Origin: CAWBOV01 sp963790525
Lineage (GTDB): Bacteria > Actinomycetota > Actinomycetes > Mycobacteriales > Jatrophihabitantaceae
NCBI GenBank assembly: GCA_963790525.1
Contig: CAWBOV010000003.1
Span: 186,001-250,000 of the forward strand
Length of the DNA stretch: 64,000 bases
Direction of reading: 5' to 3'
Below are positions 63,687 through 64,000 of this stretch, one piece after another. A program made the position numbers and the translations under genes. Position 1 is the stretch's first letter, and each line of letters starts with the position of its first letter. The notes under the pieces are model-generated. The model ran no database searches. It was not told the origin of the DNA and saw nothing but the letters and a program-made list of their open reading frames with translations.

Positions 63687-64000
63687 TGGCCGCCGGAACG
63701 ACCGGGGCGAAGGCAGGGGAGCGCGCGAGCTGACCGAAGGCGGCCGACGACGACGTCGAGGTCGTCACCAACCAGTCGCAGTTCGCGGGGGGAGCCGGCA
63801 GGTCGAAGTAGACCAGCGCGCGCAGGTCGGGGAACGACGACAGCGCTGTCGCCTCGTCCCGGAACCACTGCGCCTTGCGCCCGGGATCGGTCGGGGACTC
63901 GACCGTGCCGTACTCGGCGAGCATGTACGGCTTGTTCGCGTGGCCGTGGTCCTGCAGCCAGGTGTAGAAGGGGCTCACCGTGTCCGCGAAGCTCTGCCAG
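63670..64000 (-). CDS. C-terminal end of a GH26-like glycosidase (runs off the right edge)
   Basis: An open frame reads in from the right edge and ends at 63670. It reads WQSFADTVSPFYTWLQDHGH, then KPYMLAEYGTVESPTDPGRK with the Glu in the position of the nucleophile of GH26 mannanases, AQWFRDEATALSSFPDLRAL and YFDLPAPPANCDWLV. This is the last fifth of the beta/alpha-barrel plus a short tail. The GH26 assignment rests on this pattern; a related clan-A family is possible. The start lies outside the window. Confidence 0.7.
   Translation of the reverse strand, partial: WQSFADTVSPFYTWLQDHGHANKPYMLAEYGTVESPTDPGRKAQWFRDEATALSSFPDLRALVYFDLPAPPANCDWLVTTSTSSSAAFGQLARSPAFAPVVPAATRSGG

Overview
The window is very GC-rich, densely coded DNA from an actinobacterium. 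Gene order supports this. In the first 8.5 kb, glpX, xseB, xseA, a Lys/Ala-tailed lipid-droplet-type protein, ispH, a small membrane protein and ychF lie together, an arrangement known from Mycobacterium and relatives. Further actinobacterial marks are a DtxR/IdeR-type iron box, a TetR/PaaR-type operator in front of the phenylacetate genes, a GAF-ANTAR regulator and a leaderless Cys-containing attenuator peptide in front of the methionine genes. The order looks like Frankiales/Nakamurellales/Geodermatophilales, but I cannot fix it further.

Layout. 0-8.5 kb: housekeeping core (fumarase start, YbjQ, glpX, xseBA, ispH, rmuC, ychF). 8.5-14.7 kb: a compact four-gene operon on the minus strand (two membrane proteins, a 1035-residue HerA/DUF87-type ATPase, and a multidomain protein ending in a nuclease-like domain). 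This is the best candidate for an undescribed system, possibly a secretion machine with a toxic effector. 14.9-29 kb: mixed accessory genes (MmcQ-like, membrane pair, SDR with divergent XRE/MmyB regulator, secreted protein, GAF-ANTAR, FAD reductase operon, MFS, acyltransferase, GH32-like, cinA). 29-35.5 kb: the phenylacetate pathway paaR / paaZ-A-B-C-D-E. 35.5-39.6 kb: the branched-chain 2-oxoacid dehydrogenase genes bkdA-bkdB-bkdC with a divergent Lrp regulator. 39.6-40.2 kb: an intergenic array of seven diverged hairpin-like repeats. 40.2-42.5 kb: an iron-regulated HugZ-like gene and a divergent MFS exporter. 42.5-46.3 kb: metY-metX with a 23-codon leader ORF, then a lipoate ligase with swapped domain order. 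46.3-54.2 kb: an SDR, then a tightly coupled trio (GCS2-type ligase/ATP-grasp fusion, asparagine-synthase-like amidotransferase, S9 peptidase) that resembles the N-acetylglutaminylglutamine amide osmolyte trio, and a methyltransferase. 54.2-60 kb: molybdate uptake (modABC), a Mop-domain regulator, an AAA+ ATPase and moeA. 60-63.7 kb: lactate utilisation lutABC with a FadR-type regulator, then the end of a GH26-like glycosidase.

The genes link at several points. The Bkd E2 needs lipoate, and a lipoate ligase is nearby. Bkd and Paa both feed acyl-CoAs to central metabolism. modABC supplies molybdate for the MoeA step of cofactor synthesis.

Many conserved genes carry single-base frameshifts (xseA, ispH, rmuC, ychF, paaZ, paaA-C, paaE, cinA, two MFS genes, the ATP-grasp fusion), and xseA also has an in-frame TAG. 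They are clustered and hit genes that are normally essential, so I read them mostly as sequence errors. I give each such gene as one feature spanning the reconstructed frame.
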